Source: Paraktedonobacter sp035294465 (GTDB lineage: Bacteria; Chloroflexota; Ktedonobacteria; Ktedonobacterales; Ktedonobacteraceae). Taken from it: 9,341 bases of DNA. Below, one piece after another: positions 1 to 6,445 of the stretch. A program made the translations under genes and the position numbers. The DNA lies in contig DATGKW010000212.1 of the NCBI GenBank assembly GCA_035294465.1, positions 1-9,341 of the forward strand. Reading direction: 5' to 3'. The number at the start of each line of letters is the position of its first letter. The first letter of the stretch is position 1. The notes below the pieces were generated by a model. That model saw only the letters and a program-made list of their open reading frames with translations. It made no database searches and had not been told where the DNA came from.

Positions 1-1230
1 GCCCGGCACCAGTGTCAACGATGTACCCGGCTCATACTGCCCAAACCAGCGCCCCTGAAAAATAACCATAAAAGGCCCGGGGAAAAGCTCGCTCGCCGCC
101 GGAGCCGGCACCGAGAGCTGCCCGCTCGCATACATCTTCGCAGCGAAGAAATAGGCGCTGGCATCATAAATATGCGGTTCACCATGATACTCCACCAGCG
201 CGATCCACACTACATATACCAATGAGCAGCCCAGCCCAATAAAAGCCACCGGATGCAGCGCCCTGAAAAGCCTGACCCTCGCCACCCTGAAAAACCCGAA
301 CCTTTCCTCAGTGAAACGCCCGCCACGTCTCCCGCTTTTCCCCGCCCTTGCCAGCATTCCGACTAACGGCATAGAGGGCCGCTTCAGCGGCCCTCTATGG
401 TAGCTCTTGAGATCAGGTTGTTGTTCGGGTTCATGCTGTCTTTCGGAGGAATGATACATAGAACGTTTCTGCCGTGCAGCGGACCAGCGTGCTCGCGCCA
501 GTCCGATACCCGCCTCAACAAGCTGCACTGCCAGCAGCAGCGAAACTGCCCAGAGCAGGATGCGGACCAGCGTGTCTATGACCATAGCCGCGAAGGGTCC
601 AATATCCAGCGGGAAAAAGGCGCTGGCAATAGTTTGATCGGTATCCAGATTGATAACAGTCACCAGGCGATCATTGCGATCAAGCGTAATTTGCAAGATA
701 GTCCCGCTGCTCACTACGAGATTAAGCGACATGGGTGTTTCGGGCCGCTGGAGTTGCAGGCTAAGATGAAGCGGCGACGTGTTGGGAAGAGCTATCCGTT
801 CGCCGTTGCCGGGCCAGGGAACGCTCCTTATCTCGCGCCCGCCCGCCTGGACTACCAGATCGCGCCAGCGGCTGGTTCCATCCAGGTCGCGCATCCAGGC
901 TTGCAGACGATAGTAGGGCGAACCGGCAATCTGACTGAGGTAGCCCGTATCGAGATCCAGATTGTTCGTGCTATCCGAACCGTCGATCTGGTATTCATGC
1001 ACCAGCGGATTATGCGGAACGAATTGCAGACTTTGCAGCCGGTTAAGCTTGCCCAGCGCCAGCCTGGTGCTGCCCACCGTCAGCGTACCCACGCCGCGTA
1101 CTACATCGATCCTCACCGGCAGCGCCACCTGGTAACAGAGCGCATCGATCAGCAGCAACACGGGTATCAGCAGAAGCGCCACCAGAGTTGGGCGCGGCAC
1201 ACGCGACAAAAGGCGTCTCAACAGTCTCAC
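1..1230 (-). CDS. Membrane protein with PMT/ArnT-like glycosyltransferase domain (partial, 3' end beyond window)
   Basis: The minus strand is open for 410 codons from a GTG at 1230 to the window edge. Residues about 13-33 form a membrane segment (TLVALLLIPVLLLIDALCY). Residues 35-210 are a polar, beta-rich stretch probably outside the membrane, and residues 213-246 form a second membrane segment. A basic cytoplasmic stretch to about 318 follows, then a third membrane segment (HPVAFIGLGCSLVYVVWIAL). The last part, with YDASAYFFAAKMYASG (D356) and GRWFGQYEPG, looks like the first outer loop of PMT_2/GT39-GT83-type enzymes, which use polyprenyl-phosphate sugars as donors; an acidic residue there is usual. 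The roughly 290-residue N-terminal extension is odd for this family. The junction carries a perfect hairpin and a shift towards AGG/GGG codons, so a second gene starting at M287 (ATG at 372) is possible, but I see no ribosome binding site for it. The coding call is firm; the domain call rests on about 70 residues. Confidence 0.72.
   Translation of the reverse strand, partial: MRLLRRLLSRVPRPTLVALLLIPVLLLIDALCYQVALPVRIDVVRGVGTLTVGSTRLALGKLNRLQSLQFVPHNPLVHEYQIDGSDSTNNLDLDTGYLSQIAGSPYYRLQAWMRDLDGTSRWRDLVVQAGGREIRSVPWPGNGERIALPNTSPLHLSLQLQRPETPMSLNLVVSSGTILQITLDRNDRLVTVINLDTDQTIASAFFPLDIGPFAAMVIDTLVRILLWAVSLLLAVQLVEAGIGLARARWSAARQKRSMYHSSERQHEPEQQPDLKSYHRGPLKRPSMPLVGMLARAGKSGRRGGRFTEERFGFFRVARVRLFRALHPVAFIGLGCSLVYVVWIALVEYHGEPHIYDASAYFFAAKMYASGQLSVPAPAASELFPGPFMVIFQGRWFGQYEPGTSLTLVPG
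371..398. repeat. Perfect 12-bp inverted repeat inside the left-edge CDS
   Basis: ATAGAGGGCCGC (371-382) and GCGGCCCTCTAT (387-398) pair perfectly around a TTCA loop. The repeat lies inside the open minus-strand frame, between the N-terminal region and the glycosyltransferase part. Neither side has a T-run, so it is not a standard intrinsic terminator. Confidence 0.85.
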
Positions 1231-1232
1231 AA

Positions 1233-1239
1233 TCTCCTT
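1233..1239 (-). promoter_or_regulatory. Ribosome binding site of the left-edge membrane protein gene
   Basis: AAGGAGA on the minus strand lies just upstream of the GTG at 1230-1228. The spacing is short, so the CTG or TTG two or three codons downstream could be the true start. The frame is closed by TGA at 1257-1255, so no earlier start is possible beyond a few codons. Confidence 0.55.
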
Positions 1240-1505
1240 GTGTTCCCTGAAGGTTCATCACGCAAAGCTTCATGACTGCTTTACACTTTATCATACGCTA
1301 CCTTGCCAAGCCTATCGTCTGGTACCCGGAGAGCGCCTGACACCTCCTTCATTGCGACGAATGCAACTATCGGCAGAGATATCAGGTCAGGAGAAAATTC
1401 ACAGCAGACCTCCTTCCTATCGGTACAATTTAATGCACGCGATTTCACTTCTCACGAGCCTCAGACACCTGGGCAGGAGCAACCAGGTCAGGAGGTGTTT
1501 TCTCA

Positions 1506-1518
1506 AGGAAAGTTTCCT
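1506..1518. promoter_or_regulatory. Candidate operator, shortened copy (site 1)
   Basis: AGGAAAGTTTCCT is a perfect 6-bp inverted repeat around a single G. It matches the exact sites at 1611 and 1787 except that one T of the right half is missing, which changes the centre spacing. It may be a weaker site or a chance relative. Confidence 0.4.
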
Positions 1519-1610
1519 CTCTTTCCTGACAGAAAAGCGGACAAGAAGCGGAGTAGGGACCCGTATGCCCAAATTATTCGCTTTTCCATCTTTTCTCAAA
1601 GATTCTTTAT

Positions 1611-1626
1611 AAGGAAAGTTTTCCTT
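1611..1626. promoter_or_regulatory. Candidate operator (site 2)
   Basis: AAGGAAAGTTTTCCTT is a 16-base palindrome with two perfect 7-bp arms and a GT centre. It is identical to the site at 1787-1802 and lies about 105 bp upstream of the -35 box of the promoter for the CBM2 pair. Two exact copies in one control region fit cooperative or looping repression or activation by a dimeric regulator. Confidence 0.6.
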
Positions 1627-1639
1627 TTTACCTGGTAAA
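1627..1639. promoter_or_regulatory. Palindrome TTTACCTGGTAAA next to site 2
   Basis: TTTACC and GGTAAA pair around a single T. The element directly abuts site 2. It could be a second regulator's half-site pair or part of an extended site. It occurs once and could be chance. Confidence 0.3.
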
Positions 1640-1729
1640 CAACTGTCATAGAAAGAAGAGCGAGAGCCAGTAGACCTGAAGAATTTTTTATACCAGGTGC
1701 ATTACTGCTAAAAAGCACCATTTTTAGAC

Positions 1730-1758
1730 TTGACACGGGGGCGCTCTTCCGGTATTCT
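1730..1758 (+). promoter_or_regulatory. Sigma-70-type promoter of the CBM2 gene pair
   Basis: TTGACA (1730-1735) is followed after exactly 17 bp by TATTCT (1753-1758), so initiation is expected near 1765. This leaves a leader of about 130 bases before the start codon at 1895. The -35 box is a perfect match and the -10 box keeps T1, A2 and T6. The candidate operator at 1787-1802 sits about 20 bases into the transcript. Confidence 0.7.
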
Positions 1759-1786
1759 TTACAGAAAGAGATTATTTTTCTTTAGT

Positions 1787-1802
1787 AAGGAAAGTTTTCC
1801 TT
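1787..1802. promoter_or_regulatory. Candidate operator overlapping the early transcribed region (site 3)
   Basis: This is the second exact copy of AAGGAAAGTTTTCCTT, here extended to 8-bp arms by the flanking T1786 and A1803. Its place just after the predicted start point suits a repressor that blocks initiation or elongation. The GGAAA/TTTCC core vaguely recalls palindromes bound by ROK-family sugar repressors; that comparison is from memory. No regulator gene lies in the window. Confidence 0.6.
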
Positions 1803-1882
1803 AAACAGCATACGCCATCGATCTTTGCCAGAAGTAACGTATGAAGAAGGATCTTTTGTCTGTGAACGTTCGCTTCGCAAAC

Positions 1883-1889
1883 AAGGAGG
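1883..1889 (+). promoter_or_regulatory. Ribosome binding site deciding the start at 1895
   Basis: AAGGAGG lies five bases before the ATG at 1895. The in-frame ATG at 1841 has no such site and would put 18 charged and polar residues in front of an otherwise normal signal peptide, so 1895 is the better start. Confidence 0.85.
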
Positions 1890-1894
1890 TTGCA

Positions 1895-4606
1895 ATGAGG
1901 AAAAGCGCGATCAAATTACTTCTTGCGATCACAGTCACTCTCTTAGTAGTCGGCGGGACGCTTTTCAGCCAGATGGCTTTAAAGGTGCAGGCCGCCGGCT
2001 CAGCGTGTAGTGTGACCTACACAGTTCAGAACCAATGGCCCGGCGGCTTTACAGCCAGCCTCAGCATTACGAATCTTGGCTCAACAGCCCTGAATGGCTG
2101 GACATTAACCTTCAGCTTCCCCAGCAGCCAGCAGATTACTCAGTTATGGAACGGGAATGTCTCGCAGAGTGGGGCAAGCGTGACCATCACCAACGCGTCT
2201 TACAATGGCCAGGTGCCGGCGGGCGCGACAGTCAATCCCTCTCCTGGCTTCAACGGCTCCTGGAATGGTAACAATCCCAATCCCACTTCGTTTTCCCTCA
2301 ACGGCACACCCTGCAATGGAAGTACGCCAACTCCGACTCCTACTTCCACCGGCCCGACGCCAACTCCCACGCCGACTTCCACACCCATAACTCCCACGCC
2401 AACCCCTACTCCTGGCGGTGGAAGTCCTGAGCCAGCGTGCGCGCCCGGTCTGCCGCCCAACACGGGAACGAATTATCCCACGCCCAATGATCCGTATGGC
2501 TTCGGGTTTTACAACCAGTCGATTATCGGCTGGGAAGGCAACACCTACGCGCCTTTCGCCTATCTGAGCGGCTCGTTCTTCGCGCGCGGCGTCACGGCCA
2601 GCACGTATACCGATAGCGCCGGCAACCGCTATTGCGGCCAGATGTATTCTTTCGGTGTCTATACCTATGGCCTGAACGGCAGCGCCCCTCCAGCCGGTTC
2701 GGTCCAATGGACGATGGATGACGGCTATCTTCCGGCCCTGACCACGTCCTTCACGCGTGGCAGCGTGGCGATCTCGATCAAGGACTTCGCCGATAAGGTT
2801 ACAATCAATGGCAATCCCTTTGAGCTGGTCTACAGCCGCGTCGCCATCACCAACAATGGCTCTTCAGCAGTGACAGTGGACCCGCAGCCTTCGTCCGGCC
2901 TGACCGCGCTGAATAGCGTCTCGAATACAGTTGCGGCAGGGCAGACGGTCGATCATGATTACGTGGTCGCGGTGGACAGCTTCGGATCCGGTCTGCTGCT
3001 GCCCTCCGGCTCGGCGCTGGTCAGCGCGGCTCCCAGCCTGGATACCGCCTATAGCCAGATGACATCGTACTGGAACGGTCGCCTGGCCGTTATTCCCACG
3101 CTCAGCCTGCCCAATCTGACTCTGCCCAATACGGGCCTGAGCAATCCAGGCACCGCGCTGGATAACGCCTATAAAGCCGCGTTTGTCTACACGCGCATTA
3201 TCCAGGTGGGGACCGCGCCCTATAGCGGTGCGAACAATTACGACGCCGTCTTCAACCACGACGCGCCTGGTATCCTGGTCAACCGCTTCTTGCTGGGCGA
3301 TTTCCAGGACGCACACAGCCTCTTGCTCAATGCACGCGCCTCGGAGGCCAATCCCTATTACTTCGATGGCGTACTCAAGACGCCGTGGGCCTGGGCGGTC
3401 TACCTGTACGAGACGAATGATACCAGTTTCGTCAGCCAGTACTTCCACGACGACGCCTCCGGCCAGGGTCCCTACGGCCCCAGCCTGTATACCATGATGC
3501 ACGAGATTCCTTCTCATCTCAATAGCGCTGGCTACATCGGGGTTACAGGTGATAACGACTCCTCAGGAACGTGGCTCTTCGATGACTACTCAGCAATGCT
3601 TGGGCTGGCGTCCTACAAGTACATCGCCACGCGCATCGGCAATACCAGTGAGGCAACCTGGGCGGATCAGCAGCTAACCGCGTTGATGAACAACACCAAC
3701 GCTGGACTCGCTGCTAACCAGGCAGCCAACAACTTCAGCTATCTTTCCTGCGAGGTCAACGTGCCGGATAGCGCTGATCGGTGCAGCCAGCCGACCGACT
3801 CGAACTGGGCTGCCAATACGTTCTTCGGCCAGGACCCCTGGGATCTGATGCTGATGGGCGGCAATCCGAGCGGCCTGATTGGCAGTCCAACGCAGGTCGA
3901 TAACACCTACGCCTTCGGGTATGGACGGCTCCAGGGGGTACTTCCTTATCCAACCTGCGGCGCGTTTACGGGCTATAGCACCGCCTATAACACCGCCTAC
4001 GCGCAATCCAGCTTCCTGGGTACGAAGTATCGCGACCTGGCTCTGACCAGCTATGCCTGGCAGATCGCCAACACGACTAACGGCCCGAACGCCTGGTGGG
4101 AAGCCGAGTCATCGCTCAGTCCAGGCAATCCCTGGGCAGGCTCGCACGCCTCGCCGGAGTTCGGAGCGATTCCCTATGCCTGGCCACTGGCGGGCCAGAC
4201 ACTCGCCCTGATGAACGCACTCGTCGCGGAGGGGTTCACGACAACTTCCGGCGGCTCGTCCTTTAGCTATACACCCGCGCTCTACCTCGGCAACGGCATT
4301 CCCGATACCTGGATTGCCAATGGGCAGACCATCTCAATGAGTAACATTACGGAGAACTATAACGTGAGCAGCGGCCAGCGCGCAACGTTCGGGGTAAGCT
4401 TCAGCACCAGCCTGAACAGCAGCAACCAGCGGGTCGTGACCGTGACGCTTTCTGGCACGCTGCCCAACGGGTCGATTCAGATCCGGCTGCCGGCCTTCAA
4501 CGACATTGGCGTCTCGCAGGTTCAGGGAGGCATCTATAACGCGAGCGCCCACGCTGTGACGGTGACACCGGGTACAACCACGATCACTGTGACCCTCGAT
4601 AGTTAG
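1895..4606 (+). CDS. Secreted CBM2-containing glycoside hydrolase-like protein
   Basis: This is a 903-residue exported protein. Residues 1-33 are a signal peptide (MRK start, hydrophobic core, VQA/A cleavage site). Residues 38-140 are a CBM2 bounded by Cys38 and Cys140, with tryptophans in QWPGGF, GWTLTF, QLWNG and GSWNG; CBM2 of this type binds crystalline cellulose or related polysaccharide. Residues 141-178 are a Pro/Thr linker. Residues about 185-400 look like a beta-sandwich, about 420-785 are rich in helices with the spacing of an (alpha/alpha)6 barrel, and about 790-903 form another beta domain. Candidate acidic catalytic residues are D450, D456, D553, D555, D563, D564, E736, E738 and E755. 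I cannot place the catalytic part in a numbered GH family, so the substrate is unknown; a plant cell-wall glycan is inferred from the CBM. It is first in an apparent two-gene unit behind a regulated promoter. Confidence 0.85.
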   Translation: MRKSAIKLLLAITVTLLVVGGTLFSQMALKVQAAGSACSVTYTVQNQWPGGFTASLSITNLGSTALNGWTLTFSFPSSQQITQLWNGNVSQSGASVTITNASYNGQVPAGATVNPSPGFNGSWNGNNPNPTSFSLNGTPCNGSTPTPTPTSTGPTPTPTPTSTPITPTPTPTPGGGSPEPACAPGLPPNTGTNYPTPNDPYGFGFYNQSIIGWEGNTYAPFAYLSGSFFARGVTASTYTDSAGNRYCGQMYSFGVYTYGLNGSAPPAGSVQWTMDDGYLPALTTSFTRGSVAISIKDFADKVTINGNPFELVYSRVAITNNGSSAVTVDPQPSSGLTALNSVSNTVAAGQTVDHDYVVAVDSFGSGLLLPSGSALVSAAPSLDTAYSQMTSYWNGRLAVIPTLSLPNLTLPNTGLSNPGTALDNAYKAAFVYTRIIQVGTAPYSGANNYDAVFNHDAPGILVNRFLLGDFQDAHSLLLNARASEANPYYFDGVLKTPWAWAVYLYETNDTSFVSQYFHDDASGQGPYGPSLYTMMHEIPSHLNSAGYIGVTGDNDSSGTWLFDDYSAMLGLASYKYIATRIGNTSEATWADQQLTALMNNTNAGLAANQAANNFSYLSCEVNVPDSADRCSQPTDSNWAANTFFGQDPWDLMLMGGNPSGLIGSPTQVDNTYAFGYGRLQGVLPYPTCGAFTGYSTAYNTAYAQSSFLGTKYRDLALTSYAWQIANTTNGPNAWWEAESSLSPGNPWAGSHASPEFGAIPYAWPLAGQTLALMNALVAEGFTTTSGGSSFSYTPALYLGNGIPDTWIANGQTISMSNITENYNVSSGQRATFGVSFSTSLNSSNQRVVTVTLSGTLPNGSIQIRLPAFNDIGVSQVQGGIYNASAHAVTVTPGTTTITVTLDS
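2006..2314 (+). repeat. CBM2 coding copy 1 of a within-operon repeat
   Basis: The 309 bases from the Cys38 to the Cys140 codon align without gaps to 5957-6265. I count about 65 base differences (about 79% identity) and 16 of 103 residues differing (84% identity). Many changes are synonymous, so this is an older duplication or shuffling under purifying selection. The 3' part is much closer: 2240-2299 differs at 3 of 60 positions. Confidence 0.85.
2315..2428 (+). repeat. Pro/Thr linker low-complexity DNA
   Basis: Irregular repeats of CCN ACN codons encode the PTPTPT-type linker between the CBM2 and the catalytic region. Flexible, often glycosylated linkers of this kind are usual in secreted multidomain cellulases. 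A similar stretch lies at 5822-5956. Confidence 0.9.
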
Positions 4607-4612
4607 TGGAGA

Positions 4613-4679
4613 ATGAGTTGAGCCAGCTTTGCCCCGCAAAAGCGTGTTCGCACGAGCGGGCCTGGCTGGCTCAGCTCAT
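4613..4679 (+). promoter_or_regulatory. Three-tier intercistronic hairpin
   Basis: Bases 4613-4627 pair with 4665-4679 over 15 bp, with one G-U pair. Inside this, CCCGC (4633-4637) pairs with GCGGG (4656-4660), and CGTG (4643-4646) pairs with CACG (4651-4654) around a TTCG loop. The structure fills most of the gap between the stop at 4606 and the ribosome binding site at 4704. No T-run follows directly (CGTTCTGGCCC), so it fits an mRNA-stabilising or processing element, or a partial terminator, better than a full terminator. Confidence 0.75.
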
Positions 4680-4703
4680 CGTTCTGGCCCATCTTTTCAT
4701 TAC

Positions 4704-4710
4704 AGGGAGG
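4704..4710 (+). promoter_or_regulatory. Ribosome binding site of the HExxE-CBM2 gene
   Basis: AGGGAGG lies 10 bases before ATG 4721 and 7 bases before the adjacent in-frame TTG 4718. Either start gives the same protein apart from one residue; ATG is taken. Confidence 0.75.
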
Positions 4711-4720
4711 TACGCAATTG

Positions 4721-6277
4721 ATGTCTCGAAGCAAACGGAAGGCTCTCCTTCTCTCCTCGTCATTCTTTGTCGCTGTAACCCTGTTCGTCGCGAGCTTTCT
4801 GCTGCTCAGTTCCCCGGTCCTCACCGCGCGGGCAAGCAGTGGGGCTGCGCCGGAGCAGAAACTCTATACCTACATGCCCCTGCATCACGTCGGCTCCAAA
4901 CAGGCGCTGACGCGCGCGCAGATAGCCAGCGCGGCTGTAGCTATGCCCACCTGGTCCTCCTCGTTTAGTTATCAGGGCCAGAATTACCCGTACACCATTC
5001 TCGGCACGAATCCCAGTCAGGGATCACAAACGACGACGATAACGGTCAATCTCGTGCCGATCTCATTTACCTTCTCGAACGGGCTTGTGATCAACGGCAG
5101 TTCGGCTGTCAGTGCTCTTGAGAGTTCGCCGCTCTTCTCAAACGCGAGCTTTGTCAGCGGCAATACTCAGTACGTCGATGCCATGCAGCGGGCCGCGTTC
5201 TGGCAAATCGTTTCCGCGACCAGCCCGAATTATCACGTGCTGCTCACTCCGGTCGTGCAATCGACAGTTTCGCTTACCGTCGGCTCCAACGGTTCCGCGA
5301 CGCAAAACGGTAATACGGTGACAGGTTCGGTCGATATTGGCTGGCTTGGTCCAACTCTGGACAACCTGGCCATCAGCGAGCCTCCAGCAGATTTTACCAT
5401 CTTCGTCGTAATCAATACGGAAGGCACAGAGAACGGCCAGTGCTGCTACGGCGGCTACCATACGGCGATCACCGACAATAGCGGCAACGTCCATATGTAT
5501 GCCTTCGCGGATACCGACGCGTCCGCGGGCAGCGCCTTCACCAATTTTGTCGCGTACAGCCATGAGATGGAAGAGTGGGCCAATAACCCGATTCTCGTCA
5601 ATACCGTGCCTTCGTGGGAATCGCCTCTCGCCCCTCAGTACGGATGCAGCAACGCCTTAGAGGTGGGCGATCCTCTGGCCGGCTACGGGTTCACCGTGAA
5701 TGGCTATACTGTGCAGGACGAGGCTTTCTTCTCCTGGTTTACCAAGTCGTATTCGTCGCTGGGCTACCAGGGGCAATTCGATTACCAGGCGCGTTTCTCC
5801 GGTCCGGCCCCGGATTGCAATGGAAATCCCCCGCCGACGCCTACACCGGGTCAGCCAACACCAACGCCGACGCCGGGGCGTACTCCAACGCCGACGCCTA
5901 CGAGCACGCCAATCCCAACTCCGACAGCCAGCGCGACGCCTCCAGGTGGCAGCGCCTGCGCGGTTAGCTATGTCGTGCAGAATCAATGGCCCGGTGGCTT
6001 CACGGCCAGTCTCACGATTACCAACACGGGATCGACCGCGCTCAATAGCTGGACGCTAACCTTCACTTTCCCCGGCAGCCAGCAGATCAGCCAGCTATGG
6101 AACGGCAACGTCTCGCAGAGCGGCGCGAGCGTGACTATCACCAACGTTTCTTACAACGGCCAGGTGCCGGCGGGGTCGGCGGTCAATCCCTCTCCCGGCT
6201 TCAACGGCTCCTGGAATGGTAGCAATCCCAATCCCACTTCCTTTAAACTGAATGGAGTTGCTTGCAGTATCTCTTAG
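4721..6277 (+). CDS. Secreted HExxE putative metallopeptidase-like protein with C-terminal CBM2
   Basis: This is a 518-residue exported protein. Residues 1-38 are a signal peptide (basic start, long hydrophobic core, ARA/SS cleavage). Residues about 60-366 form a conserved-looking globular domain with CCYGGYH (C241, C242, H247), SHEMEEWANNP (H281, E282, E285), GCSNALEVGDP (C309, E314, D317) and QDEAFFSWF (E334). The HExxE motif with a downstream acidic residue resembles zinc-binding motifs. I recall similar SHExxEW...LEVGDPL...AFFSWF proteins as uncharacterised secreted proteins of Acidobacteria and Chloroflexota, and plant EXORDIUM/PHI_1-type proteins share a loosely similar HExxE...NP pattern. 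Peptidase activity is inferred only. A Pro/Thr linker (about 367-411) joins the domain to a CBM2 (Cys413-Cys515) with the same surface tryptophans as the neighbouring protein. It follows the upstream gene by 114 bases with no clear promoter of its own, so co-transcription is likely. Confidence 0.85.
   Translation: MSRSKRKALLLSSSFFVAVTLFVASFLLLSSPVLTARASSGAAPEQKLYTYMPLHHVGSKQALTRAQIASAAVAMPTWSSSFSYQGQNYPYTILGTNPSQGSQTTTITVNLVPISFTFSNGLVINGSSAVSALESSPLFSNASFVSGNTQYVDAMQRAAFWQIVSATSPNYHVLLTPVVQSTVSLTVGSNGSATQNGNTVTGSVDIGWLGPTLDNLAISEPPADFTIFVVINTEGTENGQCCYGGYHTAITDNSGNVHMYAFADTDASAGSAFTNFVAYSHEMEEWANNPILVNTVPSWESPLAPQYGCSNALEVGDPLAGYGFTVNGYTVQDEAFFSWFTKSYSSLGYQGQFDYQARFSGPAPDCNGNPPPTPTPGQPTPTPTPGRTPTPTPTSTPIPTPTASATPPGGSACAVSYVVQNQWPGGFTASLTITNTGSTALNSWTLTFTFPGSQQISQLWNGNVSQSGASVTITNVSYNGQVPAGSAVNPSPGFNGSWNGSNPNPTSFKLNGVACSIS
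5957..6265 (+). repeat. CBM2 coding copy 2 of a within-operon repeat
   Basis: This is the ungapped partner of 2006-2314. Here the module sits at the C-terminus of its protein instead of the N-terminus, so it moved as a unit, probably through flanking Pro/Thr-linker DNA, which is repetitive in both genes. Confidence 0.85.
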
Positions 6278-6332
6278 TGCGGCCAACGGCGTAGGACCTT
6301 TGCTGTATGCCGTTTCCCCAGGGTCCAAATGC

Positions 6333-6372
6333 CTCCTTGATGAGAGCAGGTTTGTCCTCTCTCATCAAGGAG
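6333..6372. terminator. Perfect 14-bp hairpin between convergent genes, probable terminator or 3' end element
   Basis: CTCCTTGATGAGAG (6333-6346) pairs perfectly with CTCTCATCAAGGAG (6359-6372). Three more pairs (AGG 6348-6350 with CCT 6356-6358) leave a five-base loop. It lies between the plus-strand stop at 6277 and the minus-strand stop at 6446, where a bidirectional terminator is expected. Neither side has a real T-run, so termination may be weak or factor-dependent, or the hairpin may protect 3' ends. Confidence 0.55.
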
Positions 6373-6445
6373 ACATCGTTGAAAGCGGCTTGCAGTCTGC
6401 TCCAAACCTCCGACATAATTTGTGATTTTCGATGGAATAGTTCTT

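Larger units (their letters stand above)
1231..1894. other. Divergent control region, no convincing gene
   Basis: This 664-base stretch lies between the divergent starts at 1230 (minus) and 1895 (plus). It is more AT-rich than its flanks. Short open frames here have no good ribosome binding site and no recognisable protein character. It holds the promoter at 1730-1758, palindromes at 1506-1518, 1611-1626, 1627-1639 and 1787-1802, and an 11-bp direct repeat CAGGTCAGGAG at 1383-1393 and 1484-1494. For the leftward gene the only promoter-like element I see is a TATGAT (minus strand, 1295-1290) without a good -35 partner. Confidence 0.7.

Noticed and set aside
397..1275. Plus-strand open frame of 292 codons
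   Set aside because: It runs opposite the 410-codon minus-strand frame, which has membrane segments, a ribosome binding site and glycosyltransferase-like motifs; the plus-strand product is Arg/Gln/His-rich without domain character.
1611..1629. Palindrome followed by a T-run as an intrinsic terminator
   Set aside because: The stem is AT-rich and weak, no gene ends upstream on the plus strand, and the identical element recurs at 1787 without the T-run.
1303..1638. Possible small plus-strand gene of 111 codons in the control region
   Set aside because: It has no Shine-Dalgarno site, low-complexity polar sequence, and it overlaps the palindromic sites.
1841..1894. Earlier in-frame ATG for the first CBM2 protein
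   Set aside because: It adds 18 residues ahead of a complete signal peptide and lacks a ribosome binding site, whereas ATG 1895 has AAGGAGG five bases upstream.
2315..2428. Repeated CCNAC units as a tandem DNA repeat or CRISPR-like array
   Set aside because: The units are irregular codons for a Pro/Thr linker, with no conserved repeat and spacer lengths.
2864..3517. Minus-strand open frame of 217 codons
   Set aside because: It is a GC-rich shadow of the glycosidase-like gene, without a ribosome binding site or recognisable features.
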